Positions 17,151 through 26,724 of a DNA stretch of 64,000 nt are shown here, one piece after another (position 1 is the stretch's first letter; each line of letters starts with the position of its first letter). A program made the position numbers and the translations under genes. Origin of the DNA: CALCMJ01 sp964475415 (GTDB lineage Bacteria; Bacteroidota; Bacteroidia; Chitinophagales; Saprospiraceae). Below the pieces are notes generated by a model, which searched no databases, was not told the DNA's origin, and worked only from the letters and a program-made list of their open reading frames with translations. The DNA lies in the NCBI GenBank assembly GCA_964475415.1, contig CAYYWZ010000006.1, positions 1-64,000 on the forward strand. Direction: 5' to 3'.

Positions 17151-17541
17151 TGAACCAAAATATTAAGATGGAAAAAAGCCTAATATTATATTGGGTTAGG
17201 TTAAAATCTTTCTACTCTTCATAAAGAAACTTAATATAATTATCCCCCAAGCATCTTAATCTTTTCTGTTATGATCTGTTAATCTATTCACCCCCAAGCC
17301 CAATAAGAATAGTAAATTCTTAGTAGCTAAATCACTAATAAATAAGTGTTATAATGACACGATGTACCTATCTATTAATTAATCTTACAATGCATCTAAG
17401 AAAACTCCACTCTTGCAGACAATTAAGTATAGAAACAGAATAAAAATAGATTAATTTAAGTAAATTTATACTCAGAAAGATTCTCACTTTCTAAAAGGTG
17501 TTAGCTAAGGCGATGGACAAAATTCTATCGCCTGCTTTTTT
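17151..17541. other. Intergenic stretch ending in a terminator; possible small RNA
   Basis: No gene is seen in these 391 bases. The last part holds TTCTCA (17481-17486), GGTGTTA (17497-17503) and an intrinsic terminator. The same order (TTCTCA, 10-11 bases, GGTGTTA, terminator) occurs at 54161-54227. This could be the 3' end of a small RNA or of the methyltransferase transcript. Confidence 0.35.
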
Positions 17542-17543
17542 TT
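17508..17543 (+). terminator. Intrinsic terminator
   Basis: AGGCGAT (17508-17514) pairs with ATCGCCT (17527-17533) around a 12-base loop, followed by GC and a run of eight or more T. It faces the plus strand and closes whatever is transcribed from the left. Confidence 0.75.
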
Positions 17544-18084
17544 ACATACAAGGAGGCAAAGGAAATACACAATTACCACAGGTGTTTAAACTAGTATTAT
17601 AAAATCTGCAGTCGAAGATATTGCAATTACTATTCATACATTCTCTTAGTTCCGCACAACTTGTAACCTGAACCTTACCTATACCTCTAATATTTCGATC
17701 ATCATCTAGTAATAATAGTAATTCATAAACTACTATTCCACTGTAAGGAATACTATCTACTGTTCCATCCCACAGATAAAAATTAGAATTCACCCTAGTC
17801 ACTTCTGTATTCTCAAATATCAAATTTTCATCCTGATCATAAACTTTAAAACTCATTTGTTCAGGAATTAATTCCATGCCTACATTTCCATCAAATTTGA
17901 GCATGTTATAAGCAAATTGTCCTTTGAGATCATCATTGACAATAATATTTGGAATAGCAAAATGAATAGATGAGTCTAGTCCTACAAATTGCGCTTCGTC
18001 AATACATTCGACTTTATTTCTATTAAAACTATCACAACCAATAAGGAATAGAATTATCAATAGAAGTATATACTTATCATTCAT
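17542..18084 (-). CDS. Lipoprotein with a CHU_C/gliding-type beta domain and Cys-rich end
   Basis: A 180-residue lipoprotein: signal with lipobox LIGC (Cys17). The middle is a beta domain ending in FYLWDGTVDSIPYSGIVVYEL, which follows the W-D-G-x-x-x-G-x-x-Y-x-Y pattern of the T9SS CHU_C-type domain. The last ~45 residues carry seven Cys and end in PLPPC-M, perhaps a disulfide-held tail. Cell-surface or periplasmic location is likely; the role is unknown. It stands alone between the plus-strand terminator and ftsZ. Confidence 0.7.
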   Translation of the reverse strand: MNDKYILLLIILFLIGCDSFNRNKVECIDEAQFVGLDSSIHFAIPNIIVNDDLKGQFAYNMLKFDGNVGMELIPEQMSFKVYDQDENLIFENTEVTRVNSNFYLWDGTVDSIPYSGIVVYELLLLLDDDRNIRGIGKVQVTSCAELRECMNSNCNIFDCRFYNTSLNTCGNCVFPLPPCM

Positions 18085-18137
18085 ACCTTTTAGATACTGC
18101 AGTATAATGAATAGCTGCCTTTAAAAAAAAGCATTCT

Positions 18138-18172
18138 AAAAAAAATTGAGTCTGGGCGGGGAGCCCAGACTC
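18138..18172 (-). terminator. Strong intrinsic terminator after ftsZ (end of dcw operon)
   Basis: A perfect 10-bp stem GAGTCTGGGC/GCCCAGACTC (18148-18157/18163-18172) with loop GGGGA on the plus strand, followed on the minus strand by a run of eight T (18138-18145). It lies 58 bases past the ftsZ stop and would end the dcw transcript. Confidence 0.92.
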
Positions 18173-18229
18173 TCAATAAACCAATCTCATTTAAGAGAAT
18201 ATAATAAAAAAGACGAAATCCGTGGTTGC

Positions 18230-19678
18230 TTAATCTACATTGTCATGCAGAAAGGAGTTTCTAGAATCTCTGATCGGCCCATCAGGGTCGTCAGTGATAG
18301 AGAAACCAGAAAGATTAGATTCATCAGCGTTAGGCACATCATCTAAGACTACATTTCTTCGCATATATGCTGGCTGAGATTCTAAATCTGAAATTGCTTT
18401 TGGACTATCTAAGGGCTTACTATTTACATCCCTAAGATACTTGAGTCGTAATGCATCATGCTCTCTTTTTCTCTTCTCTTCCTCATCTAGCATCTTGACT
18501 TTATTCATTTCATAATCCATAGGATCTATGTACTCCGGTTTGCTTTTCTCTATAGCAGCTGCTTTAGTTTTTACATCTTCTACTGAGAAGTCTACCGTAT
18601 ACTTATTTCTATGGTCTTGATCTATATTGTTTTCTGTTATCTGGCTGATATCCATTACTTCTCTTTCATCCTCTAGAGGTACAAAGACTGTTTCTTTCTG
18701 CTCTTCTATAATCTTCTTTGCTCCTTCATCGAAGCCCGTTGCAATAAGTGTTATACTTAACTTATCTCCTAACTCTGGATCATGGCAATGACCCCATATC
18801 AGGTCTGTTCCATATCCTGCTTCTTCTTGCACATATTCTGTGATTTCTCCGACCTCATCCATCGTTACTTCTTCATCTCCAGATGTTATGTTCAGTAAGA
18901 TATGCTGCGCTCCTCTGATATCATTATCCTCTAATAATGGAGAATTAAGTGCTGTGTCTATAGCTCTTCTAGCTCTGTCTTCACCTGAGCATATTGCGCT
19001 ACCCATTATTGCCACTCCGCTAGAACTCATAACAGTTTTGACATCCTCAAAATCTACATTTATCTTTCCAGGAACAGTAATTATTTCTGCTATCCCTCTG
19101 GCTGCTATGGATAAGATATCATCAGCTTTAGAAAAGGCATCTGAGATACCTAGATCGCCGTGTATTTCTTTTAGCCTATCGTTAGAAATTACCAATATAC
19201 AATCGACATTTCTTTTGAGATTATCTAAGCCTTCTAGTGCCTGTCTTCTTCTTCTTCCTCCTTCGAACTTAAAAGGTAAGGTTACAATTCCTACTGTAAG
19301 GATTTCTAATTCTTTTGCTGCTTTGGCAATAATCGGTGCTGCACCAGTACCTGTTCCACCTCCCATTCCAGCAGTGATGAATAACATCTTAGTTTCGCCG
19401 TCTAGAAATTTCCTAACGTCATCTATAGATTCTATACAAGCTTGCTTGCCTGTCTCGGGAATAGACCCAGCTCCTCGCCCTCCAGTCTTAGTGGGACCAA
19501 GCTGAATTTTTGTAGGAATTCTATGGCTATCGAGTGCTTGATTATCTGTATTGCATATTGCAAAATCAACCCCAATGATCCCTTGATCGAACATATGGCC
19601 TACGGCGTTACCTCCGCCTCCACCCACTCCAATAACTTTTATTATTGAGTCTTCTTTTTTTGGCATGTCAAAAAGCAT
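18230..19678 (-). CDS. ftsZ: Cell division protein FtsZ
   Basis: Tubulin-like GTPase that forms the Z ring at mid-cell. Seen: GVGGGGGNAVGHM near residue 17, the tubulin signature GGGTGTG at 105-111, NTDNQAL, and a GTPase activation region. The C-terminal half after ~residue 330 is a long charged linker (482 residues in total, longer than the ~380 of E. coli), as in other Bacteroidota. I chose ATG 19678 (MLFDMPKK): it follows the ftsA stop by 10 bases, while longer in-frame starts would run through ftsA. Last gene of the dcw operon, followed by a strong terminator. Confidence 0.97.
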   Translation of the reverse strand: MLFDMPKKEDSIIKVIGVGGGGGNAVGHMFDQGIIGVDFAICNTDNQALDSHRIPTKIQLGPTKTGGRGAGSIPETGKQACIESIDDVRKFLDGETKMLFITAGMGGGTGTGAAPIIAKAAKELEILTVGIVTLPFKFEGGRRRRQALEGLDNLKRNVDCILVISNDRLKEIHGDLGISDAFSKADDILSIAARGIAEIITVPGKINVDFEDVKTVMSSSGVAIMGSAICSGEDRARRAIDTALNSPLLEDNDIRGAQHILLNITSGDEEVTMDEVGEITEYVQEEAGYGTDLIWGHCHDPELGDKLSITLIATGFDEGAKKIIEEQKETVFVPLEDEREVMDISQITENNIDQDHRNKYTVDFSVEDVKTKAAAIEKSKPEYIDPMDYEMNKVKMLDEEEKRKREHDALRLKYLRDVNSKPLDSPKAISDLESQPAYMRRNVVLDDVPNADESNLSGFSITDDPDGPIRDSRNSFLHDNVD

Positions 19679-19688
19679 AGTGATTGTA

Positions 19689-21023
19689 TTATGAGTTTTT
19701 AAAATTTGTGTCTGGTTCTGATTCGAAAAAATCTCTTGTGTAGGTGAAGATACTTTCATACCACTTCTTTCCTCCCCTGCTATTATCTCCATCATCTATA
19801 TTATCCACATCATCTTCATCATCTACTAAGTCTATAGTCTCCATTGTATGATTCTCCTTATTCTCTATAGAAGTAATCAGTAAACCTATCGCTGTTGCAT
19901 ATATCGGGCTTGCTAGATCCTTAGAGTATCCATGTGCTAAATGATCGATAGGTTGTCCTATTCTAGAACTCATACCTGTACATCTATCAGCTAACAAACT
20001 GATATGTCTAAGTAATGATCCTCCACCTGTCAATACAAGACCCGCAATTAACTTTCGCTCATAACCTGATCGTTGAATCTCCCAGAGTACATAGTCAAAA
20101 ATTTCTTCTAATCTTGCTTGTATTATTTTAGAAAGGTTTTTTTCTGATATCTCTTTTGCTTCTCTACCTTTGAATCCTGGTATCGTGATAATTCTATTAT
20201 CGTAGATCTCATCAGCAAGAGCTGACCCGAATCTTACTTTTAACTTTTCTGCTTGATCTGTCATCACTGTACACCCTTCTCTGATATCCTTAGTGATCAC
20301 ATTTCCTCCGAAAGGTATAACCGCTGTGTGTCTTATAATACCATCTTTAAAAATTGTAATATCAGTTGTTCCTCCTCCTATATCTACCAGAGCTACTCCC
20401 GCTTCTTTCTCTTCACTACTGAGTACTGCCGATGCTGATGCTATAGGTTCTAGTGTCATATCTGCCACTTCGAGCCCTACTCTTTCTACACATCTCATGA
20501 TATTTCTACTTGCAGATATCTGACCTGTAATGATATGAAAGTTAGCCTCCAATCGTACGCCAGACATGCCTACAGGATCTATAATATCCCCCTCATCATC
20601 TACTGTAAATTCTTGTGGTATAACATGTAATATTTTATCTCCCGGTGGAAGAACCAACTTATACATATCATTGATAAGTTTTTCTACATCTCCTACACTT
20701 ATCTCATCTGTCGCATCATTTCTTACAAGTAATCCATGATGATGTAGACTTTTTATATGCTGACCAGCTACACCTACGTGTACATTGCTAAACTTTTTCC
20801 CTGATACCCGCTTAGCTATTTCTATAGCTTGCTTGATCGCCTTGACGGTCTTATCTATATTAGAAACAACACCTCTGGAAACTCCTTCAGAACTGACAGT
20901 TCCTACACCGATTACTTCTACCTTACCATACGAATTTCTATGACCGGCTATGGCACAAACCTTAGTTGTACCTATGTCCAGCGCGATGGCTATTTCTCCT
21001 GTTGACGTATTTGAGTAATTCAT
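19689..21023 (-). CDS. ftsA: Cell division protein FtsA
   Basis: Actin-like ATPase that tethers FtsZ to the membrane. Seen: phosphate-1 motif ALDIGTTKVCAI near residue 13, VALVDIGGGTTDI (phosphate-2) and LTGGGSLL (adenosine motif). Total 444 residues. The C-terminal end contains an acidic run (DLVDDEDDVDNIDDGD) and then aromatic/basic residues (KKWYESIFTYTRDFF) that fit an amphipathic membrane-binding helix. Gene order ftsQ-ftsA-ftsZ is conserved; ftsQ ends 14 bases upstream. Confidence 0.97.
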   Translation of the reverse strand: MNYSNTSTGEIAIALDIGTTKVCAIAGHRNSYGKVEVIGVGTVSSEGVSRGVVSNIDKTVKAIKQAIEIAKRVSGKKFSNVHVGVAGQHIKSLHHHGLLVRNDATDEISVGDVEKLINDMYKLVLPPGDKILHVIPQEFTVDDEGDIIDPVGMSGVRLEANFHIITGQISASRNIMRCVERVGLEVADMTLEPIASASAVLSSEEKEAGVALVDIGGGTTDITIFKDGIIRHTAVIPFGGNVITKDIREGCTVMTDQAEKLKVRFGSALADEIYDNRIITIPGFKGREAKEISEKNLSKIIQARLEEIFDYVLWEIQRSGYERKLIAGLVLTGGGSLLRHISLLADRCTGMSSRIGQPIDHLAHGYSKDLASPIYATAIGLLITSIENKENHTMETIDLVDDEDDVDNIDDGDNSRGGKKWYESIFTYTRDFFESEPDTNFKNS

Positions 21024-21037
21024 AATTTATAAAGTTT

Positions 21038-21823
21038 TTAGGTTCTTCCTACAACTTGATTTTTGAATCTTAGGTCAAGCACACTAAACTTATCTACTCC
21101 TACTTGCTTGACACCTTGCTTATAGTATGTTTTTAAATTGACTAACTTATCTTCTAGTGATTCCATCGTTCCTAGTATAATCTTTTTCTTCCCTAGGTTA
21201 GGAATCAGAATAATATTTTTTCCCTTATCTAAATGGATCTGATCTACTAGCGAATTCAAAAATTTATCTTCTCTTATTCTCTTTACCAATCTATACATTT
21301 CATTTAGATTATGATTTTTATTCTTAGCATAACTGTAATCAAATGCATCTATCTCTCCCGTGACTAAAGGCACTCTCACCGTTGTCCCTTCTACAAGTGG
21401 AATTCTTGTTCCCTTTTGAGAGATATAGTAGTTTTCTCCATTTGCTGCATTTACTCTAAGTATCGGTTTATACTGCTCTATACTTATAAATAGTTTTTGC
21501 TTCTTATCTACATAAACTTCTACCTGCTTTACTCTAGGATCTTTCTGAATAAGTTTTTCTATTCCTGCTAGATCCAGATCATTGATTCTCGCTTCCTTGA
21601 GAGAAAAACCTAATCTATTTTCTATGGCTTGAACTACATTACCCTTGGTAATTAATCTTTTCTTTCCAACAAGCTCATCTATTTCTATCGTCCCTACAGA
21701 TATAAAATCTGTTGCCTTTCTATGTATAGAAAACATCACCAAGACTGCTACTGCTAATAGCAATACCGTAGAAACTATTTGTTTCATTTTAGTATCGGTC
21801 GATATTTTCTTTTTTCTTTTCAC
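21038..21823 (-). CDS. ftsQ: Cell division protein FtsQ/DivIB
   Basis: Bitopic divisome protein linking early and late division proteins. A short basic cytoplasmic start (KRKKK), one membrane helix (residues ~14-32), then the periplasmic POTRA-like part and beta domain (LKLFISIEQYKPILRVN-like strands). 261 residues. The start is GTG at 21823, which overlaps the TAG of murC (TAGTG); the next Met, at residue 12, is possible. Sequence conservation of FtsQ is low, so gene position between murC and ftsA supports the call. Confidence 0.9.
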   Translation of the reverse strand: MKRKKKISTDTKMKQIVSTVLLLAVAVLVMFSIHRKATDFISVGTIEIDELVGKKRLITKGNVVQAIENRLGFSLKEARINDLDLAGIEKLIQKDPRVKQVEVYVDKKQKLFISIEQYKPILRVNAANGENYYISQKGTRIPLVEGTTVRVPLVTGEIDAFDYSYAKNKNHNLNEMYRLVKRIREDKFLNSLVDQIHLDKGKNIILIPNLGKKKIILGTMESLEDKLVNLKTYYKQGVKQVGVDKFSVLDLRFKNQVVGRT

Positions 21824-23163
21824 TAATTATTTTCTATTAACTTTTTTATCTGAGGAACACAGGTGTCTATATCTCCTGCTCCTAATGTTACAATTACTTC
21901 TATTTTTCTATTTGTCAAAAATTCAATCACATCTGATTTTTTGAGCAGAAATTTATTTTTACTTTTCATTTTGTCAAATATATTCTTGGAACTTACTCCA
22001 GGAATTGGTTCTTCTCTAGCTGGATAAATCTCTAATAATACAATCTCATCTAGCCTATCTAAACTTTCTGCAAATTCATCTTCAAAATCTCTAGTTCTAC
22101 TAAAAAGGTGTGGTTGGAAAATTCCTAACACCTGCCTTTCTCCAGCACTATTTCTTATCGCTTCTATAGCTGCTTTCAATTCAGTAGGATGATGAGCATA
22201 ATCATCTACATACAATATATCTCCGCTCTCATATACTTTCTCAAACCTTCTCTTAATACCAGAAAAATTTTCTAATCCTTCTAGCAGCTTAGCTTCATCT
22301 AGCATCAACTTTTTGCCTACCATCATTGCAGCAATAGCATTTTCTCTATTATGCTGACCCTTAAAGAAATAGCTTCCTCCAATTTTCTCAAGCCATTGAT
22401 TAAGGCTTTCATCTTCATTTATATCATAAGGAATAATCTCAATCTCTCTTTTTTGTAACTGCTCGAAAACCTCATCTCCTAATCGTTTCATCGCTTGCTT
22501 ATGAACAATCACTGATCCTCCGTTTTTTGTCTTTTCTAGAAATATTCTGAATGACTCTAGCATCACATGATGATCTCCATAAATATCTAGATGATCAGGA
22601 TCTACTGAAATAAGCACTGTTATTTCAGGTTGTAGGGTATGAAAAGAACGATCATATTCGTCAGCTTCTACTACTAACCAATTCCCTTTTCCTTGCAAAA
22701 AATTAGAGTTATAATTCTTGAGAATTCCTCCTATAAATGCTGTAGGATTTAAACCACTATATGTCAAAATATGTGAAATAAGAGAACTTGTACTTGTCTT
22801 ACCATGCGTACCGGCTACGGCGATGGTCTTCTTCTCTCTGCTCAACATCCCCAGTACTTCAGATCTTTTTTTCACATGAAATCCATTATCGATAAACCAG
22901 TTCAATTCTTTGTGTTGCTTAGGAATTGCTGGTGTGTATACCACCAATCCTATTCCATTAGGAATTTTCTCTGGATTATCATCATAGTGAATTTTCATTC
23001 CTTCGTCCTCCAGCTTTCTGGTAAGGACTGTATTGACTTTATCATAGCCATAAATTTCTTTTCCTATATGATTAAAATATCTAGCAAGGGCACTCATTCC
23101 TATTCCTCCTATTCCTACAAAATAGATTTTCTCTATTGCTGATATTTTTAACGTATCATCCAT
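21823..23163 (-). CDS. murC: UDP-N-acetylmuramate--L-alanine ligase
   Basis: ATP-dependent Mur ligase that adds L-Ala to UDP-MurNAc. Seen: the N-terminal UDP-binding loop GIGGIGMSALA, the P-loop AGTHGKTSTSS, the VVEADEYDRSF acidic motif, the N-R-E-N-A-I-A-A motif and the DDYAHHP motif of the C-terminal domain. 446 residues from ATG 23163, which overlaps the murG stop by 8 bases (ATGGATGA); the longer frame from 23178 starts inside murG and is less likely. Confidence 0.97.
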   Translation of the reverse strand: MDDTLKISAIEKIYFVGIGGIGMSALARYFNHIGKEIYGYDKVNTVLTRKLEDEGMKIHYDDNPEKIPNGIGLVVYTPAIPKQHKELNWFIDNGFHVKKRSEVLGMLSREKKTIAVAGTHGKTSTSSLISHILTYSGLNPTAFIGGILKNYNSNFLQGKGNWLVVEADEYDRSFHTLQPEITVLISVDPDHLDIYGDHHVMLESFRIFLEKTKNGGSVIVHKQAMKRLGDEVFEQLQKREIEIIPYDINEDESLNQWLEKIGGSYFFKGQHNRENAIAAMMVGKKLMLDEAKLLEGLENFSGIKRRFEKVYESGDILYVDDYAHHPTELKAAIEAIRNSAGERQVLGIFQPHLFSRTRDFEDEFAESLDRLDEIVLLEIYPAREEPIPGVSSKNIFDKMKSKNKFLLKKSDVIEFLTNRKIEVIVTLGAGDIDTCVPQIKKLIENN

Positions 23164-24250
23164 TATGGACCAAATCATAAACCATGTCTGCTATATGCTT
23201 AGCAGCATCTGGCTTGCTATATGTTTTTATATTTTTACTTAGCGCTTCTCTTTTCTTCTTATCCGTAAGTAAATCTTTTAATCGTTTTTCCCATTGGTGT
23301 ATCTCATCATCTTTGACGAGTATTGCTGCATTTATTTTTTCTAATGCTTGCGCATTTTTAGTCTGGTGGTCTTCAGAAACATTGGGGGAAGGGATCAAGA
23401 TCGCTGGCTTGGCCACAAGTGCTAATTCTGAGAGTGTCAAAGCACCTGCTCTGCAGACAACAGTGTCCGCAATTGCATAGGCATAATCCATTCTATCAAT
23501 AAATGCTTTTACATGTACATTCGATAACTGAGCAGTTTGTGTCTCTACAAACTCCTCATAATACAGTTTTCCTACCTGCCAAATGAATTGTGTATTAGCA
23601 TTTTCTTTTAGAAAATCAAAGCTGTTATGCACAGCATTGTTTAGTGATCTTGCTCCCAAACTCCCACCAAATATTAGTGTAGTTTGCTCGTTAGAGTCCA
23701 AATTAAAATAAGTATATGCGGTACCTATTTTATCTTCAGCAACAACTAGGTCTGTTCTCACAGGATTTCCAGTCATTACTATTTTATCTTTAGGGAAAAA
23801 ACGTTCCATATCGTTATAGGCTACACAGATCAAACTTGCTTTTTTTCCTAAAAGCTTGTTTGTTATTCCTGGGTATGAGTTCTGTTCTTGCAAGACAGTA
23901 GGAATATTTTTCCTCTGAGCTTGTTTCAGAACGGGTCCGCTGGCATAGCCTCCTACACCTATAACTATATCTGGTCCAAAATTGTCAATGATCGTTTTAG
24001 CTCGCCTTAGACTTTTATACAATTTCCAAGGAAAACCTATATTCCTCCAGAGCTTCTTTCTATGAAATCCGACTACATCTAGTCCTTCTATCTTATAACC
24101 CGCTCTGGGTACTTTTTCCATTTCTAGTTTACCATTCGCTCCTACAAAAAGTATTTCTGAGTCTGGTGATTTTTTCTTAAGTGCATCTGCTATCGCTATA
24201 GCTGGATACACATGACCTCCAGTCCCTCCTCCACTAATGATTACTCTCAT
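23156..24250 (-). CDS. murG: UDP-N-acetylglucosamine--N-acetylmuramyl-(pentapeptide) pyrophosphoryl-undecaprenol GlcNAc transferase
   Basis: GT28 glycosyltransferase that turns lipid I into lipid II on the inner face of the cytoplasmic membrane. Seen: first glycine loop ISGGGTGGHVYPAIAIADAL at the N-terminus, the second loop FGGSLGARSLN, the LQEQNSYPG segment and the donor-site block SRAGALTLSELAL-like sequence (CRAGALTLSEL). 364 residues, normal length. Its start overlaps the end of ftsW by 17 bases, so the two are tightly coupled. Confidence 0.97.
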   Translation of the reverse strand: MRVIISGGGTGGHVYPAIAIADALKKKSPDSEILFVGANGKLEMEKVPRAGYKIEGLDVVGFHRKKLWRNIGFPWKLYKSLRRAKTIIDNFGPDIVIGVGGYASGPVLKQAQRKNIPTVLQEQNSYPGITNKLLGKKASLICVAYNDMERFFPKDKIVMTGNPVRTDLVVAEDKIGTAYTYFNLDSNEQTTLIFGGSLGARSLNNAVHNSFDFLKENANTQFIWQVGKLYYEEFVETQTAQLSNVHVKAFIDRMDYAYAIADTVVCRAGALTLSELALVAKPAILIPSPNVSEDHQTKNAQALEKINAAILVKDDEIHQWEKRLKDLLTDKKKREALSKNIKTYSKPDAAKHIADMVYDLVHNG

Positions 24251-25418
24251 CGAGTGCCTCTATTTTCTCTAATTCTATTTGCTGCAACTTCGCCTCTTCC
24301 ACATATCTACTAACTGATAATATTATTCCAAATGCTATACATGTAAATAAAATCGATGTTCCTCCCATACTTATTACGGGTAGCGTAAGTCCTGTCACCG
24401 GAACTAGTTGTACAGAAACTGCAATATTTGCAAATGCTTGTATCACTATGTTCAGACATAAACCCATCGCCAATATAGAACCGAAAGTCTTAGGACACTG
24501 AGTTATTATACTCATACATCTTACTAGTAACCACAGATATAATCCCAGTATCGAGATACCACCTATAAGTCCATATTCTTCACATATTATAGCGTATATA
24601 AAATCTGCATAAGGATATGGTAGATAGTTCCGCTGAACACTGTTGCCTGGACCTACTCCGAAAAACTCTCCATTAGCAATTGCTATTTTGGATTGTTGTA
24701 TCTGGTATCCTCCATCCGTGTTATACATAAATTCATTGAACCTACTTATCCATGTTTCTAATCTCACGAAATCTGGGAAAAACACCCCTAGAACGATCAG
24801 TATAGAAAACATCATAATCCCCATCAACCCCAATAATCCCACGAACTTTAGAGAAATTCTTCCTATGAACATCATCAGCAAGGATGTTAAAAAAAGTAAG
24901 CCTGCCGTAGAAAAATCTGAAGGAGCTATCAAACCACACACAATTATTACCGGTATAATAATCGGAACAAACGCTCCATTAAAATCCTTAATAAATTCTT
25001 GTCGCTTCCCTATAGATTTAGCTAGATATATTATCAATGCTAGCCTTGCAAAATCAGAAACCTGAAAAGTCTTGTCTATCCATGGAATGGTTATCCATCT
25101 AGAAGCTCCGTTTATATTCGTACCAAAAAATATAGTATATATAAGTAATGGTACTGTAATCACAAGTAAAAAAGGAGCTAATCTAGAGTAATGCATATAA
25201 TGCAATCTGTAACATATGAACACCATAAAAAATCCAGCTAGAATAAATACCGATTGTTGTATTAAGTAATACTCAGTATTACCACCAGCTTGCCGATAAG
25301 CCATACTTCCTGTAGCAGAATAGACTGCTAGAGTAGAAAAAATACCTAGTACAACAATAATAAGCCATATAGCTTTATCGCCTTTCAGATCTTGATATGC
25401 TTGTACTAAGGTTGACAA
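24234..25418 (-). CDS. ftsW: Peptidoglycan polymerase FtsW (SEDS family)
   Basis: SEDS-family glycosyltransferase that polymerises septal peptidoglycan with FtsI. About ten membrane helices over 394 residues. Seen: the early TLAVYSATGSMAY segment, the G-G-Y-Q-I-Q-Q-S-K-I-A-I-A-N-G motif of the large loop, GPGNSVQRNYLPY, D-F-I-Y-A-I-I-C-E-E-Y-G and the late LPVISMGGTS. These distinguish FtsW/RodA; the position in the dcw cluster selects FtsW. murD ends 22 bases upstream of the start. Confidence 0.96.
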   Translation of the reverse strand: MSTLVQAYQDLKGDKAIWLIIVVLGIFSTLAVYSATGSMAYRQAGGNTEYYLIQQSVFILAGFFMVFICYRLHYMHYSRLAPFLLVITVPLLIYTIFFGTNINGASRWITIPWIDKTFQVSDFARLALIIYLAKSIGKRQEFIKDFNGAFVPIIIPVIIVCGLIAPSDFSTAGLLFLTSLLMMFIGRISLKFVGLLGLMGIMMFSILIVLGVFFPDFVRLETWISRFNEFMYNTDGGYQIQQSKIAIANGEFFGVGPGNSVQRNYLPYPYADFIYAIICEEYGLIGGISILGLYLWLLVRCMSIITQCPKTFGSILAMGLCLNIVIQAFANIAVSVQLVPVTGLTLPVISMGGTSILFTCIAFGIILSVSRYVEEAKLQQIELEKIEALDESNH

Positions 25419-25440
25419 TTTTTCTCTTTTACAATAAGTA

Positions 25441-26724
25441 TTAATTTTTTACTAATCCAAAGACTGCTTCTTCAAAAAGCAATCCTCTGTGCTCATAGTT
25501 ATCGAATAAATCAAAACTTGCACAAGCTGGTGATAACATAACGACCTCTCCTCTCGAAGCTGCCTTATAAGCCATGCTCACTGCTTGAATCATTTCTCTA
25601 GATTCAATAATATTTTCAATCTTTCCCTGAAAACTTTTTTTCAGTTTACTATTATCTAAGCCTAGACAAATCAATGTCTCGACCTTGTTTTCTATTAGTG
25701 GGAATAACTCGCTATAGTCATTTCCTTTATCTGTACCTCCAGCAATCCAGACTATTTTTTTCTCTACGCCTTGTATGGCGTATTTCACTGCATCTGTATT
25801 CGTTGCCTTGCTGTCATTTATAAATTCTATTCCATCAACAAATGCAATGGTTTCTAATCTATGCTTGACAGGTTTAAATTCCCGTACTGCAGATATAATT
25901 TGCTCCTCCGATACGCTACACCTCTTTGCAACCTCTGTGGCGCAACTTATATTGAAAGCATTGTGCTTCCCCTTGAGTTGTACCCCTTCTATCTTTTCTA
26001 GCTCTGCTTCCAAAATCTTTATATTCTCAGCTTTACAAGATTCTAGATATTTTAAAATAAGAGCATCATTTCCATTTACAATCATAGTATCTTCAGCTTT
26101 CATATTCTTCCAGATATTACATTTAGCCTTGGCATAGTTTTGGATATTATTTTCATATCTGTCCAAATGATCTGCTGTAATATTCAGCAGAACACCTATA
26201 CTAGGTCTGAAGCTGTAGACATCATCTAATTGAAAACTACTTACTTCTAAGACCATCGTATCAGCTATGTTATCCTGAGCCAATAGTTTACAAAAACTAT
26301 CCCCTATATTTCCTCCTACTCCAACAGACATTCCTGATAAAGATAGAATATGATGGATCAACTTAGTAGTAGTTGTTTTACCATTACTACCCGTAATAGC
26401 GATGATAGTCCCTTTATAAAACCAACTGCCATATTCTATTTCTGAAACAATTTCTATTCCTTGTTTCTTTAGAAACTTAACAACATCTGTCTTACTAGAA
26501 ATACCTGGTGATTTCACAATCACATCTGCATTCTTTAATTTGTCAAAGTCATGTCCCTTTTCTTCAAAAGGGATGTTATTATTAATAAGTATGTTTTTGT
26601 ATATCTCTGATATCTGTCCATAATCAGAAACAAAAACAACTTTTTGTTTTTGCTTAGCTAGCAAGGCTGCACCTGTTCCACTTTCTCCTGCTCCTAGCAC
26701 AACAACTTTTTCGTGCTGTATCAT
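25441..26724 (-). CDS. murD: UDP-N-acetylmuramoyl-L-alanine--D-glutamate ligase
   Basis: Mur ligase that adds D-Glu. Seen: N-terminal GAGESGTGAALLA, P-loop ITGSNGKTTTTKL, the LEVSSFQLDD motif, KGKHNAFNI and FINDSKATN in the central and C-terminal domains, and LSPACASFDLF. 427 residues, slightly short for the family but complete across all motifs. Its start overlaps the mraY stop (ATGA), and ftsW follows. Confidence 0.96.
   Translation of the reverse strand: MIQHEKVVVLGAGESGTGAALLAKQKQKVVFVSDYGQISEIYKNILINNNIPFEEKGHDFDKLKNADVIVKSPGISSKTDVVKFLKKQGIEIVSEIEYGSWFYKGTIIAITGSNGKTTTTKLIHHILSLSGMSVGVGGNIGDSFCKLLAQDNIADTMVLEVSSFQLDDVYSFRPSIGVLLNITADHLDRYENNIQNYAKAKCNIWKNMKAEDTMIVNGNDALILKYLESCKAENIKILEAELEKIEGVQLKGKHNAFNISCATEVAKRCSVSEEQIISAVREFKPVKHRLETIAFVDGIEFINDSKATNTDAVKYAIQGVEKKIVWIAGGTDKGNDYSELFPLIENKVETLICLGLDNSKLKKSFQGKIENIIESREMIQAVSMAYKAASRGEVVMLSPACASFDLFDNYEHRGLLFEEAVFGLVKN

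Noticed and set aside
18840..19505. 221-codon open frame on the plus strand opposite ftsZ
   Set aside because: It is the antisense shadow of a highly conserved gene, with a Ser/Pro-rich composition and no motif.
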